Positions 49,588 to 59,289 of a stretch of 64,000 nt of DNA are shown one piece after another. Numbering within the stretch: the first letter of the stretch is position 1; every line of letters begins with the position of its first letter. Source of the DNA: Pelagibacterium sp. (GTDB lineage: Bacteria > Pseudomonadota > Alphaproteobacteria > Rhizobiales > Devosiaceae); the NCBI GenBank assembly GCA_002723255.1, contig PBNW01000009.1, positions 1 to 64,000 of the forward strand. Reading direction: 5' to 3'. Below the pieces are notes generated by a model. That model did no database searches, was not told the DNA's origin, and saw only the letters and a program-made list of their open reading frames with translations. The translations under genes were made by a program, and so were the position numbers.

Positions 49588-50250
49588 GTGGACAGCGTTA
49601 TCGAGATCGTTCCCACACTCATGCCGCTCGGCGACAGCGGCGTTCTCGTGCGCTTTGCCGATCGCCTCGATCTCCAAGCCAACGCGGCAGCCATCGCTTT
49701 CGCAAGAAACCTCGAATCCAGCCCCATTCCTGGCGTTGTCGAAATCGTCCCCAATCTCGTCTCGGTCCTGGTGCGCTATGATCCCCGACGCATCGGCTTT
49801 GCCGGCCTGTGCGGCGAGTTGCGACTCATCGACCGTGACATCGAGAACACCGAACCACCGACCAATCACCGGATAGAGATTGCCTATGGTGGCGAGGATG
49901 GTCCCGATCTCGAGGCGGTGGCCGCAGAACTCGGACTGACGGTTCCCGCCTTCATCGCTGCGCACGCTGCGGAGCGTCTGGATATCCTCGCCGTCGGCTT
50001 TGCCCCGGGATTTGTCTATTGCGGCATGCACGCCGACGACCTGCTCGTGCCGCGCCGCGAAACCGTCAGGCGCTCGGTTCCGCCCGGCAGCATCCTTTTC
50101 GCCGCCCGCCAGACAGCCATCGCCGCCACTCCCGTGCCTACCGGATGGGCCGTGATCGGGCGGACCAGCCTCATCAATTTCGACCCGGCCGCTTCCCCGC
50201 CCACGCGGTTGCGGGCAGGGGATACGATCACCTTTGAGACGGCCCCATGA
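49588..50250 (+). CDS. pxpB: 5-oxoprolinase subunit PxpB (KipI family)
   Basis: Subunit B of the ATP-dependent 5-oxoprolinase, which opens pyroglutamate to glutamate. About 220 aa from the GTG at 49588 (AGGGG 6 bases upstream); an earlier GTG at 49555 is possible. Family marks are LGDSGVLVRF near the start, GFAPGFVYCGM and PRRETVRRSVPPGS. It overlaps pxpC by four bases (ATGA). The family was once annotated as KipI or allophanate hydrolase subunit 1; the company of pxpC and pxpA supports 5-oxoprolinase. Confidence 0.92.
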   Translation: MDSVIEIVPTLMPLGDSGVLVRFADRLDLQANAAAIAFARNLESSPIPGVVEIVPNLVSVLVRYDPRRIGFAGLCGELRLIDRDIENTEPPTNHRIEIAYGGEDGPDLEAVAAELGLTVPAFIAAHAAERLDILAVGFAPGFVYCGMHADDLLVPRRETVRRSVPPGSILFAARQTAIAATPVPTGWAVIGRTSLINFDPAASPPTRLRAGDTITFETAP

Positions 50251-51149
50251 GCCGCATCGCTCTCACCCGCGTCAGCCCGATGACCACAATCCAGGACGAC
50301 GGACGTCCCGGTCTCTTTGCCCACGGCATCGGTGCATCCGGCCCCATGGACCGCAACGGTTATGCGACGGCCGCCGCCATCACCGAAGTGCCTTGCGGTG
50401 CCGCCATCGAAATCGGGCCGCTCGGTCTCGATTTCACCTATCGCGGCGATCCGCTGTCTGCCGGCATGGCCGGAGGAACGTTTACGCTAACTGTCGATGG
50501 TGAGCCTCGACCTTGGCCGGCCCGCCTCGACCTCGTCGAAAACACGAAAATCTCCATAAAGCCCGGCCCTCAGGGCAATTACGCCTATCTTCGCTTTGCG
50601 GCCCAGATCGACGTTCCGCTCATCCTCGGCAGCCGCTCAACCAACGCAACGGTAGGGCTGGGCGGCTTGGATGGCCGCATGCTGGCGGCCGGAGACGAAC
50701 TCAGCCTGATTGATCTGACCGATACCGGCCCCGAGCTGACTCGTCCTGAGACCGCCTCGCCTGGCGACCCGATCCGCTTCGTCTGGGGCATTCACGCCGA
50801 TCTGTTTCCAGCCCCGATCCGCTCGGCATTTACCACTTCCGATTTCCGCATCTCATCGCGCATGGACCGCATGGGCGTCAGGCTCGACGACACCGGATCC
50901 GTCTTCGCCGACGCAAAACTGCTCAACCTCGTCTCCGATGCCGTCGTCCCCGGCGACGTCCAGATCCTGGGCGACGGCACCCCGATCATCCTTATGCGCG
51001 ACAACCAGCCGACCGGTGGCTATCCCCGCATCGGCACGGTCATCGATGCCGATCTCGACCGCTTTGCCCAGATTCGCGCCGGCAAGATGGTGCGCTTCGA
51101 ACCCGTCAGCGTGGCGCACGCTCACAGGATATCGAAATGGCTGCCCTGA
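50247..51149 (+). CDS. pxpC: 5-oxoprolinase subunit PxpC (KipA family)
   Basis: 300 aa. It works with PxpB, probably in the ATP-dependent phosphorylation step. Typical segments are TTIQDDGRPGLFAHGIGASGPMDR at the start (shown in part: QDDGRPG), VGLGGLDGRMLAAGD, and near the end ILMRDNQPTGGYPRIGTV. Start overlaps the pxpB stop; its own end overlaps pxpA by 13 bases, so the three are translationally coupled. Confidence 0.92.
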   Translation: MSRIALTRVSPMTTIQDDGRPGLFAHGIGASGPMDRNGYATAAAITEVPCGAAIEIGPLGLDFTYRGDPLSAGMAGGTFTLTVDGEPRPWPARLDLVENTKISIKPGPQGNYAYLRFAAQIDVPLILGSRSTNATVGLGGLDGRMLAAGDELSLIDLTDTGPELTRPETASPGDPIRFVWGIHADLFPAPIRSAFTTSDFRISSRMDRMGVRLDDTGSVFADAKLLNLVSDAVVPGDVQILGDGTPIILMRDNQPTGGYPRIGTVIDADLDRFAQIRAGKMVRFEPVSVAHAHRISKWLP

Positions 51150-51868
51150 TCGATCTCAACGCCGATCTGGGCGAGGGCATCGGCGACGACCTTTCTATGC
51201 TCGGAATCGTCACCAGCGCCTCGATCGCCTGCGGCGGCCACGCCGGCAACGCGCAAACCATGCGCGCGGCCGTCCGTGGAGCGCAGGCCAATGGCGTCCG
51301 CATCGGCGCCCATCCCGGTTTTGAGGACCCGGACAATTTCGGCCGCCTTCGCCTCGATCTGCCCTTCGAGACCATCCGCGATCAGGTTCTGGCCCAGATC
51401 GCCCGCCTCGCATCCATCGCGGCGGAGGAGGGGGCTCCGATCTCCTATCTCAAGCTTCACGGCGCGCTCGCCAACATGGCCGCGGAGGACGAAGCGCTTT
51501 CTCATGCCGTCTTCGCGGGCGTTGCCCGAGCGTATCCAGGTCTGGCCATTCTCGCCCTCGCGGCTTCCGCCCAGGAAAGCGCCGCGAAACAACTCGGTCT
51601 CCCCGTCATCGCTGAAGCCTATGCCGATCGCGCCTATAGGCCCGACGGATTGCTGGCCGCCCGCAGCCTGCCGGGCGGCGTCATTGAGGATACCGCCGCC
51701 GTCGTCGCCCGATGCCTGCGGCTCGCCGAGCAGGGCGAAATCATCGCCATCGACGGCACGGCCTTCAAATCCGACGCCCGCTCTATCTGCCTGCATGGCG
51801 ACACATCGGGCGCCCTCGAACATGCCCGCGCGGTGCGCGATGCCCTCAGATCTCGCAATCTGATGTAA
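51137..51868 (+). CDS. pxpA: 5-oxoprolinase subunit PxpA (LamB/YcsF family)
   Basis: 243 aa. Hydrolytic subunit of 5-oxoprolinase. The N-terminal IDLNADLGEG and the segment SIACGGHAGNAQTMRAAV are diagnostic, followed by GAHPGFEDPDNFGR and YLKLHGAL. Together with pxpB and pxpC this makes a complete salvage route for 5-oxoproline, which forms spontaneously from glutamine and glutamate. Confidence 0.94.
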   Translation: MAALIDLNADLGEGIGDDLSMLGIVTSASIACGGHAGNAQTMRAAVRGAQANGVRIGAHPGFEDPDNFGRLRLDLPFETIRDQVLAQIARLASIAAEEGAPISYLKLHGALANMAAEDEALSHAVFAGVARAYPGLAILALAASAQESAAKQLGLPVIAEAYADRAYRPDGLLAARSLPGGVIEDTAAVVARCLRLAEQGEIIAIDGTAFKSDARSICLHGDTSGALEHARAVRDALRSRNLM

Positions 51869-52041
51869 CGCACCGACCCTAAAGTTTGCCGCCGCGTTAA
51901 GAAAACCTACACAAACCTATGGTTTCTGGAAGGTTCGATGCGCGAAGGCACCGGCAGTCGCCTGGGAGTGCTTTCAGCACGAGTTGAGCCGGCCTTGCGG
52001 TTCGAAAGCACGACAATCTTGTTAGTATTGGGTCAGATTGT

Positions 52042-53103
52042 ATGAGCTCGAATATCGGATCGGCGCGCCGCCGTTCTCTTTTTGCCGCTTTTGGCACCTC
52101 GGTTGCCGCCGCCGTGCTGCTGGCCGGATGCACCGGTGCAGACTTGTTTGCAGGCAATGAGTTCTTCTCCGAATCCTCGATGGGCGTCAAAGCCTCGCCC
52201 CGGGTCACGACCTCGCGCAACGTCCCCAAGGGCGGCGGTCGCTATGTTGTCGGCCAACCCTATACGGTCGCTGGCAACCGCTTCGTGCCGCGCGAGCAAC
52301 CCGACCTCGACGTGACGGGCCGCGCCTCGTGGTACGGACCGGCCTTCCATGGCCGGCTGACCGCAAATGGCGAAGTCTTCGACATGTACGCGCTCTCGGG
52401 AGCTCACCCGACGCTGCCCCTGCCATCCTACGTCCGGGTGACCAACGCCGATAACGGCGCTTCGACGATCGTCCGCATCAACGATCGCGGTCCGTTTTCC
52501 TATGAGCGCACCGTCGATCTCTCCCGCCGCGCCGCTGAAGTTCTCGGTTTCCAGCAGCAGGGTACGGCCAATGTCCGCGTGCAGTATATCGGACCGGCTC
52601 CGCTCGAGGGCGATGACACCAAGTTCCTCGTCGCCTCGATCAACCAGTTGACCCCCTATGAGATCCAGAACAACACGCGCATGGCCTATCAGGAACCCGT
52701 GCAGGTCGCACAGGCCAGCCCTGAACCCGCCGCATCTCCCGCGGCCGCCCCGACGCCAGTTCCGCGTCCCGCAACGGCTTCGGAGGCCGCCGGCAGTATT
52801 GCCGCGCCCGAATATATCCCCTTCCGGGTCCTGTCCTACGCTGGCGCAACATCCCTTGAAACGACGTCCGAACCCAACGGAACGCCCGTTCGGATGGCGC
52901 TCGGCACCTGGAATGATGAAGCGGCTGCCCGCGACATCGCCACTCGGTTTGCTCTTCTTGGCGCCGTCGACACCACCACGGTGGTTCAGGGCGATCAGGC
53001 AGTCACCCATCTCATGCTCACCCATCTTCGCGAAGGTGTGACCGAAACCGACGCCGTGGATATGGCAACATCACTTGGCTTATCCTCCCCGACTTTGTAT
53101 TGA
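52042..53103 (+). CDS. rlpA: RlpA-like lipoprotein with SPOR-like end
   Basis: 353 aa. Signal peptide with lipobox LLAGC (Cys near residue 30). A double-psi beta-barrel follows (about 90-190), with GRASWYGPAFHGRLTANGEVFDM and the catalytic Asp region RINDRGPF. The C-terminal 80 residues, after a Pro/Ala linker, resemble a SPOR domain that would bind denuded peptidoglycan at the septum. RlpA family members are lytic transglycosylases acting in cell separation. It precedes the carboxypeptidase gene, another wall enzyme, by 49 bases. Confidence 0.88.
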   Translation: MSSNIGSARRRSLFAAFGTSVAAAVLLAGCTGADLFAGNEFFSESSMGVKASPRVTTSRNVPKGGGRYVVGQPYTVAGNRFVPREQPDLDVTGRASWYGPAFHGRLTANGEVFDMYALSGAHPTLPLPSYVRVTNADNGASTIVRINDRGPFSYERTVDLSRRAAEVLGFQQQGTANVRVQYIGPAPLEGDDTKFLVASINQLTPYEIQNNTRMAYQEPVQVAQASPEPAASPAAAPTPVPRPATASEAAGSIAAPEYIPFRVLSYAGATSLETTSEPNGTPVRMALGTWNDEAAARDIATRFALLGAVDTTTVVQGDQAVTHLMLTHLREGVTETDAVDMATSLGLSSPTLY

Positions 53104-53152
53104 GGGACCAAGGCTTAGCTTAAAAAAGGGCGCCGCAACGCGGCTGGTTCTC

Positions 53153-54319
53153 ATGGTTCGTCTGGAACGTACCTGGCGCGTAATCTTCGTTGGACTGGCC
53201 ATCATCGCTGCTCTGGCCCACCCGGCCAACGCCCAGCTCGATTTCGACACCAGCGCTCCATACGCCATTCTGGTCGATCATGAATCGGGCACGGTGCTGT
53301 TTCAGAAAGAGGCCGACACAAGGATCGAACCGGCCAGCATGGCCAAGCTGATGACGGTCGCAATCGTCCTCGACATGGTCGAACGCGGCGCGCTCAACCT
53401 CACCGATCAGTTCTTCATATCCGAACACGCATGGCGAACCGGCGGAGCGCCCTCGGGTGGCTCGGCGATGTTCGCCGAACTCGGTTCGCAAATCAGCGTC
53501 GATGATCTGTTGCACTCGGTGATCATCCAGTCGGGCAATGATGCCTCCATCGCGCTGGCCGAAGGCATCGCCGGCAGCGAACCGGCCTTCGCCGATATCA
53601 TGAACGAGTTTGCCCTGGACATCGGGCTCACCGATTCCCATTTCACAAATGCCAGCGGGCTGCCTGATCCTGACATGTACGTCACGGCCCGCGATCTGGC
53701 CAATCTTGCCCGCTACATCATCCATGAGTTTCCCGATTACTATCCGGTCTTCGCCATCGAAGAATTCACTTGGAACGATATCCGCCAATCCAACCGCAAT
53801 GGACTTCTCGGGCTCGGCATCGGGGTCGATGGCCTCAAGACAGGGCACACCGAATCTGCAGGCTATGGCATCGTCGCTTCGACCACAGAAGGCGGGCGTC
53901 GCCTCATAGCTGTTCTGCACGGCATGGACAGCGTCAACCAGCGCAATGAGCAGGCGCGCGCCCTCATCACGTGGGGCTCCCGCAGCTTCGAGCGCATCCC
54001 CGCCTTCGCGAACGGCGCAATCGTTGGCGAAGCCAGCGTCTATGGCGGCGAACGGGCCAGCGTTGGCCTAGTCGGCGAAGGCAGCATCGATATCTACCTG
54101 CCGCGCGGCAATCGCCGCTGCCTTTCCGCCAGTATCACCTATGCCGCGCCGATCCTTCCCCCGGTCCGCGCCGGCGACAGGCTTGCGCAACTCAACATAC
54201 TTTGCGATGACCAGATCATTCAGACCGCGCCGCTTTACGCGGCAGAGGCTGTCGGACAAGGTGGCATCATGCGGCGGGCGACCGACGCGCTTTGGGAACT
54301 GGCGTTCGGCTGGTTTTGA
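53153..54319 (+). CDS. dacF: D-alanyl-D-alanine carboxypeptidase (PBP5/6 type)
   Basis: 388 aa. A periplasmic penicillin-binding protein that trims the terminal D-Ala of peptidoglycan stem peptides. Signal peptide 1-26 (ends ANAQ). Catalytic motifs: SxxK as SMAK, SxN as SGND, and KTG in GLKTGHTESAG. A PBP5-like C-terminal domain follows. The ATG at 53153 is chosen for the signal peptide. Symbol by similarity of context (dacF-tmk-holB); other dac names are possible. Confidence 0.9.
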   Translation: MVRLERTWRVIFVGLAIIAALAHPANAQLDFDTSAPYAILVDHESGTVLFQKEADTRIEPASMAKLMTVAIVLDMVERGALNLTDQFFISEHAWRTGGAPSGGSAMFAELGSQISVDDLLHSVIIQSGNDASIALAEGIAGSEPAFADIMNEFALDIGLTDSHFTNASGLPDPDMYVTARDLANLARYIIHEFPDYYPVFAIEEFTWNDIRQSNRNGLLGLGIGVDGLKTGHTESAGYGIVASTTEGGRRLIAVLHGMDSVNQRNEQARALITWGSRSFERIPAFANGAIVGEASVYGGERASVGLVGEGSIDIYLPRGNRRCLSASITYAAPILPPVRAGDRLAQLNILCDDQIIQTAPLYAAEAVGQGGIMRRATDALWELAFGWF

Positions 54320-54369
54320 CACCGGGTGATTTCGGTCTGGCGGCCGCAACAGGATTTGATACGGACACG

Positions 54370-55062
54370 ATGGCGGCAGATCAGCACCGATCGATCACAC
54401 CCCGATTCATAACGTTCGAGGGCGGGGAGGGCGTGGGCAAGTCCACCCAGGTCCGCCGTCTGGCCGACCGGCTGTCCGAATACGGCATTTCGGTGGTCCG
54501 CACCCGTGAGCCCGGCGGCACACCAAAGGCCGAGGCCGTCCGCTCCTTCATCCTGCAGGGCAAGCCCGAAAGCTGGGGCGTAGGTGCAGAGGCTGTGCTG
54601 TTTGCCTCCGCCCGCCTCGATCACGTCAACCAGTTGATCGCGCCCTCGCTGGCCGAGGGCAAATGGGTCATCTGCGACCGCTTCGCCGATTCGACCCGCG
54701 CCTATCAGGGCCTGACCGGCGGTGTCGATGACAAACTGATCGATGCACTCGAACATCTCGCCCTCAACGGCCATACGCCCGAGCTCACCGTCATACTCGA
54801 CATGGATCCTGACATCGCCTTTGAGCGCGTGCGCAAACGCGCCACGGAAGACGGCATGCCCGCCATCGCCGACCGCTTCGAAAAAGAGGACCTCGCCTTC
54901 CATCGCCGCCTGCGCGACAATTTCCTTGCCATAGCGATATCCAATCCCGGACGCTGCGTTGTCCTGTCGGCCGATACCGAAGAAGACGTCCTCACCGTAG
55001 CGATCTGGCGCGCCGTGCTCGATCATTTCCCCGATCTGGCCCGCGAAGGATTGGCCGGGTGA
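54370..55062 (+). CDS. tmk: Thymidylate kinase
   Basis: 230 aa. Phosphorylates dTMP to dTDP. Walker A FEGGEGVGKST near residue 18, the DR(Y/F) motif in CDRFADSTRAYQG, and LID region RVRKRATEDG. The start at 54370 (MAADQHRSITPRF) leaves a short N-terminal extension. It overlaps holB by four bases (GTGA), so the two are translated together. Confidence 0.95.
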   Translation: MAADQHRSITPRFITFEGGEGVGKSTQVRRLADRLSEYGISVVRTREPGGTPKAEAVRSFILQGKPESWGVGAEAVLFASARLDHVNQLIAPSLAEGKWVICDRFADSTRAYQGLTGGVDDKLIDALEHLALNGHTPELTVILDMDPDIAFERVRKRATEDGMPAIADRFEKEDLAFHRRLRDNFLAIAISNPGRCVVLSADTEEDVLTVAIWRAVLDHFPDLAREGLAG

Positions 55063-56090
55063 GTGTAGAACGTCGCGAAGCCGATCAGATCACCGACGTG
55101 CCTGCGCCCGAATTCGGCACGCTTGTCGGCCATGACCAGGCGCGCGCCTCGCTTCTGAGCGCGCTCGAGCGCAATCGCCTGCCCAGCGCCATCCTGCTCC
55201 ACGGCCCGCGCGGTATCGGCAAGGCGACCTTCGCTTTCGACATCGCCCGTCAGGTTCTCTCGCGCACCTCCGATGAATCCGAGGAAAGAATAAGCGCCCA
55301 GGTCGCTGCGCTTTCCCATCCAAACCTGTTCCTGTTGCGCCGCACCACTGATCCCGCAAATTCCGAAAAATACTATTCGGCCATACGTGTCGACGACGTG
55401 CGTGCCATGCGCGACTCCCTGCACCAGACCCGGGGCAGGGCAGGCTACCGCCTCGCCATTGTCGACAGCGTGGACGATTGCAACGCCAATTCGGCCAATG
55501 CGCTCCTCAAGACCCTCGAAGAGCCACCCGCCGACACAATGTTCATCGTGTTGTCCCATCGCCCCGGCGGCATGCTGGCCACAATCCGCTCGCGCTGCCA
55601 GAGTTTTGGCCTGCGCCCGCTCGCCGATCCCGATACGGCACAGGTGATATCGCGTATCCGCCCCGAGCTGGCGGCCCAAGATGTCTCCCGCGCCGTAAGT
55701 TTTGCCGCCGGTCGCCCCCGCCGGGGCTTTGAATCCCTCATGCTTGAGGAAGGCGACGTTCTCGACGCGCTCCGGACCTGGCTAAAAGACCCGTCGGCTC
55801 ACCCTACGCGCGCCCATCTCAAGATTGCCGACGGGCTGGCCGCATCCAAGGGGGCTGAATTGGGCTTTGCCCAGGACATGATCCGCGACTGGCTTGCCAC
55901 CGAGGCGGAAAACGCCGCGCGCGCCGGCCCTGCCGCGCGTTTCCGCCTTGCTTCGACCAATGGCCTGTGGGAGAAGGCCAACGCCCTTATCGCCGATGCC
56001 GATATCTACAATCTTGACCGGCGGCAGACGCTGGTCGCAGTCTTTGATTTCCTGCGCGATCATGTGCGCCGAACCACGCCCGTGAGCTGA
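55059..56090 (+). CDS. holB: DNA polymerase III subunit delta prime
   Basis: 343 aa. Clamp-loader subunit. AAA+ fold with [18 protein letters not shown] (Walker A region), the motif [14 protein letters not shown], and the sensor segment [10 protein letters not shown] (SRC motif). The zinc-binding cysteines found in many delta-prime proteins are not evident. GTG start overlapping the tmk stop. metG follows after 7 bases. Confidence 0.92.
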   Translation: MSVERREADQITDVPAPEFGTLVGHDQARASLLSALERNRLPSAILLHGPRGIGKATFAFDIARQVLSRTSDESEERISAQVAALSHPNLFLLRRTTDPANSEKYYSAIRVDDVRAMRDSLHQTRGRAGYRLAIVDSVDDCNANSANALLKTLEEPPADTMFIVLSHRPGGMLATIRSRCQSFGLRPLADPDTAQVISRIRPELAAQDVSRAVSFAAGRPRRGFESLMLEEGDVLDALRTWLKDPSAHPTRAHLKIADGLAASKGAELGFAQDMIRDWLATEAENAARAGPAARFRLASTNGLWEKANALIADADIYNLDRRQTLVAVFDFLRDHVRRTTPVS

Positions 56091-56097
56091 TTTTCCT

Positions 56098-57651
56098 ATG
56101 AGCCGCCCGACCTTCTACATCACCACGCCGATCTTTTATCCCAACGGCGTCCCCCATATCGGCCATGCCTATACCGCCATTGCCAGTGACGTTATCGCGC
56201 GCTTTCACCGGCTGGACGGCAAGGATGTGTTTTTTCTGACCGGCACCGACGAGCATGGCCAGAAGATGCAGCAGACCGCCGAAAAAGAGGGGATCACCCC
56301 GATCGAGCTGGCGACCAAAAACTCGCAGGCCTTCAAGGACCTCTGGGCGACCCTCAACATCTCTTACGACGACTACATCCGTACAACCGAGGAGCGGCAC
56401 CATAAGGCCTCGCAAGCCATCTGGAACAAGATGGTCGAAAAGGGCGATATCTACCTCGACTCCTACTCCGGCTGGTATTCGGTCCGGCAGGAAGCCTTCT
56501 TCGACGAAAAGGAAACCACGCTCGGCGAGGACGGCATCCGGCGCGAACCGCTCGGCTCACCCGTCGAATGGGTGGAAGAGGAAAGCTATTTCTTCCGCCT
56601 CTCTGCCTATGGCGACAAACTGCTCGCCCACTATGAGGCAAACCCCGGGTTCATCCTGCCCGCCGAGCGGCGCAACGAAGTGGCCAGCTTCGTCAAATCG
56701 GGCCTGCGCGACCTTTCGATCTCGCGCACCACGTTCGATTGGGGCGTGCCCGTACCCAACGATCCCAAGCACATCATGTACGTCTGGGTCGACGCGCTGA
56801 CCAATTACATTACCGCCGCGGGCTATCCCGATGAGAATGCCGAGCGCTGGAAATACTGGCCCGCCGATATTCATATGATCGGCAAGGACATTGTGCGCTT
56901 CCACGCCGTCTATTGGCCTGCCTTCCTCATGAGCGCCGATATCGAGTTGCCCAAACGCGTCTTTGCCCACGGTTTCCTGTTCAACCGCGGCGAGAAGATG
57001 AGCAAATCGGTCGGCAACGTCGTCGATCCCTTCGAACTCGTCGCGAAATACGGCCTCGATGCCATGCGGTATTACTTCCTGCGCGAAGTCTCGTTCGGCA
57101 GCGACGGCTCGTACAATCACGAAGCCATCGTCAACCGCATCAATGCCGACCTCGCCAACGATCTGGGCAATCTCGCCCAGCGCTCGCTGTCCATGGTCGC
57201 CAAGAACTGCGAAGGGCAGGTGCCCACCCCAGGCGAATTGACGGACGAAGACAACGCCATTCTTGGCGCCGCCGATGCCCTGCTCGAAACGTCCCGAACC
57301 GCGATGGACGATCAGGCCATCCACCAGATGCTCAACGCCGTCTGGCAGGTGGTGGCCGATGCCAACCGGTACTTTGCGGGGCAGGAGCCCTGGGCGCTGC
57401 GCAAGACCGACCCGGCCCGCATGGCGACCGTGCTCTATGTGACAATCGAGGTGGTGCGTCAGGTTGCCATTCTCGCCCAGCCGGTGATGCCCGCATCGAG
57501 CGAAAAACTGCTCGATCTTCTGGGTCTGCACGCAGAGGGCCGCTCTTTCGAGCAACTGGGTTCCTACGGCCGCCTCGCCGCAGGCACCGCACTGCCCGCG
57601 CCAGAGGGGGTCTTCCCCCGCTATGTGGAAAAGGACGAAGGCGCAGCCTGA
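56098..57651 (+). CDS. metG: Methionyl-tRNA synthetase
   Basis: 517 aa, class Ia. The HIGH box is PHIGHAYT (residues about 19-26) and the KMSKS box [10 protein letters not shown] (about 299-308). It is the shorter type, without the four-cysteine zinc knuckle and without the C-terminal EMAP-like dimerisation domain; this form is normal in alphaproteobacteria. Its stop overlaps the tatD start by one base (TGATG). Confidence 0.96.
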   Translation: MSRPTFYITTPIFYPNGVPHIGHAYTAIASDVIARFHRLDGKDVFFLTGTDEHGQKMQQTAEKEGITPIELATKNSQAFKDLWATLNISYDDYIRTTEERHHKASQAIWNKMVEKGDIYLDSYSGWYSVRQEAFFDEKETTLGEDGIRREPLGSPVEWVEEESYFFRLSAYGDKLLAHYEANPGFILPAERRNEVASFVKSGLRDLSISRTTFDWGVPVPNDPKHIMYVWVDALTNYITAAGYPDENAERWKYWPADIHMIGKDIVRFHAVYWPAFLMSADIELPKRVFAHGFLFNRGEKMSKSVGNVVDPFELVAKYGLDAMRYYFLREVSFGSDGSYNHEAIVNRINADLANDLGNLAQRSLSMVAKNCEGQVPTPGELTDEDNAILGAADALLETSRTAMDDQAIHQMLNAVWQVVADANRYFAGQEPWALRKTDPARMATVLYVTIEVVRQVAILAQPVMPASSEKLLDLLGLHAEGRSFEQLGSYGRLAAGTALPAPEGVFPRYVEKDEGAA

Positions 57652-58433
57652 TGCTTGTCGATAGCCACTGCCACCTCGATTTCGACGTCCTTGCCGACGA
57701 TATCGACGGCGTTCTTTCGCGCGCCCGCGACAATGGAGTGAGCCATTGCGTCACCATCTCCACCCGCATTCGGCGCTTTGAAGCGCTCCTCGCCATTGCC
57801 GAAACGCATGAAAACGTCTTTTGCTCTGTCGGCACACATCCGCACAATGCACATGAAGAACTCGATGTAAGCGTCGACGAAATAATCGCTTTATCCCAGC
57901 ATCCCAAATGCGTCGCCATCGGCGAGGCCGGCCTCGACTACCACTACGATTCCTCGCCCCGTGACGCCCAGGCTCAGGGATTCCGCAATCACATCGCCGC
58001 CGCCCGCCAGACGGGCCTGCCGCTGGTCATCCACGCCCGCTCCGCCGATGACGACATGATCGCCATTCTCGAGCAAGAAACCGGGCAGGGGGCCTTCCCC
58101 TTCGTGCTGCACTGCTTTTCCTCCGGCGCCGAACTGGCCCGTCGCGGCCTGGCGCTTGGCGGTTATGTCTCGTTTTCCGGCATCGTCACCTTCAAGAACG
58201 CCGCCGAAATCCAGGACGTCGCCAAATTCGTTCCCGACGACCGGTTCCTGGTCGAGACGGACGCGCCCTATCTCGCGCCGGTTCCCCATCGCGGCAAACC
58301 CAACCAGCCCGCCTTCGTGCGCCACACCGCCGAAAAGCTGGCCGAATTGCGCGGCGTTCCGTTCGAAACCATCGCCGAGCAATCGACCCGCAATTTCGCT
58401 CGCCTGTTCTCAAAGACAGGGCTGACCGTATGA
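57651..58433 (+). CDS. tatD: TatD-family metal-dependent DNase
   Basis: 260 aa. TIM-barrel hydrolase with the metal ligands DSHCHLDF at the N-terminus, GEAGLDYHYD, VIHARSADDD, VLHCFSSG and VETDAPYL. TatD-type enzymes have 3'-5' DNase activity and act in DNA repair or fragmentation; YcfH-like members sit beside tmk-holB as here. ATGA overlap with the next gene. Confidence 0.93.
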   Translation: MLVDSHCHLDFDVLADDIDGVLSRARDNGVSHCVTISTRIRRFEALLAIAETHENVFCSVGTHPHNAHEELDVSVDEIIALSQHPKCVAIGEAGLDYHYDSSPRDAQAQGFRNHIAAARQTGLPLVIHARSADDDMIAILEQETGQGAFPFVLHCFSSGAELARRGLALGGYVSFSGIVTFKNAAEIQDVAKFVPDDRFLVETDAPYLAPVPHRGKPNQPAFVRHTAEKLAELRGVPFETIAEQSTRNFARLFSKTGLTV

Positions 58434-59254
58434 GCGACAGACCCGCCACCCGGCTCACCGCCCGTATTCTGGGCTGCGGTTCGTCCGGCGGCGTGCCGCG
58501 TATCGGCAATGTCTGGGGCGCCTGCGATCCCGAAAATCCAAGGAACCGCCGTCTGCGCTGCGCCCTGCTGATCACCGGCACGCGCGACGATACCGACGGC
58601 ATCACCCGTGTTCTTATCGACGCCGGACCCGACCTGCGCGAGCAGATGCTCGCCGCACAGGTGCCAGAGATCGATGCCGTATTTTTCACCCATGAACATG
58701 CCGACCACACCCACGGCATCGACGATCTGCGCGTTCTGGCTCTCAACGCCAAACGCCGCGTCGACGCCTACATGTCGACGGCGACCGAAGTGCGGCTGCG
58801 CGAAGCCTTCGGCTATTGCTTTACAGCACCCCAGGGCAGCTCCTACCCACCGATTCTCAACACGAACTCCATTGCCGACGGCGAGGAAATCGTCATCGAT
58901 GGGGCAGGGGGCACCGTCACTCTACGGCCCTTCGAACAGCAGCACGGCTCGATCACTTCGCTCGGTTTCCGTATAGGTAAATTCGCCTATTCCTGCGATC
59001 TTTCGGGTATTCCCGAAACGTCGCACTGGGCAATCGAGAACCTCGACACCTGGGTCCTCGATGCATTGCGCTACACACCCCATCCGAGCCATCTCGATCT
59101 TGAACAGGCTCTGGCGCTGATCGAAACACATCGGCCGCAACAGGCCGTACTCACCAATCTCCACGTCGATCTGGACTATGTGACCCTCGGCGCCGAAACC
59201 CCGGGTAACGTCACACCGGCCTTTGACGGCATGGAGATCGACATCAGGCTTTAG
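58430..59254 (+). CDS. Metallo-beta-lactamase-fold hydrolase (PhnP-like)
   Basis: 274 aa. Opens with LGCGSSGGVPRIG and has the metal-binding HEHADHTHG, with further ligands downstream (FEQQHGS, DLSGI, TNLHVDLDY). This group is related to PhnP phosphodiesterase and RNase Z-like enzymes; the true substrate in the tmk-holB-metG-tatD cluster is unknown. The start overlaps the tatD stop, so all are likely one operon. Confidence 0.9.
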   Translation: MSDRPATRLTARILGCGSSGGVPRIGNVWGACDPENPRNRRLRCALLITGTRDDTDGITRVLIDAGPDLREQMLAAQVPEIDAVFFTHEHADHTHGIDDLRVLALNAKRRVDAYMSTATEVRLREAFGYCFTAPQGSSYPPILNTNSIADGEEIVIDGAGGTVTLRPFEQQHGSITSLGFRIGKFAYSCDLSGIPETSHWAIENLDTWVLDALRYTPHPSHLDLEQALALIETHRPQQAVLTNLHVDLDYVTLGAETPGNVTPAFDGMEIDIRL

Positions 59255-59289
59255 GACCGCTACGGTTTCGTCTCACGCGAGCGCCCGCC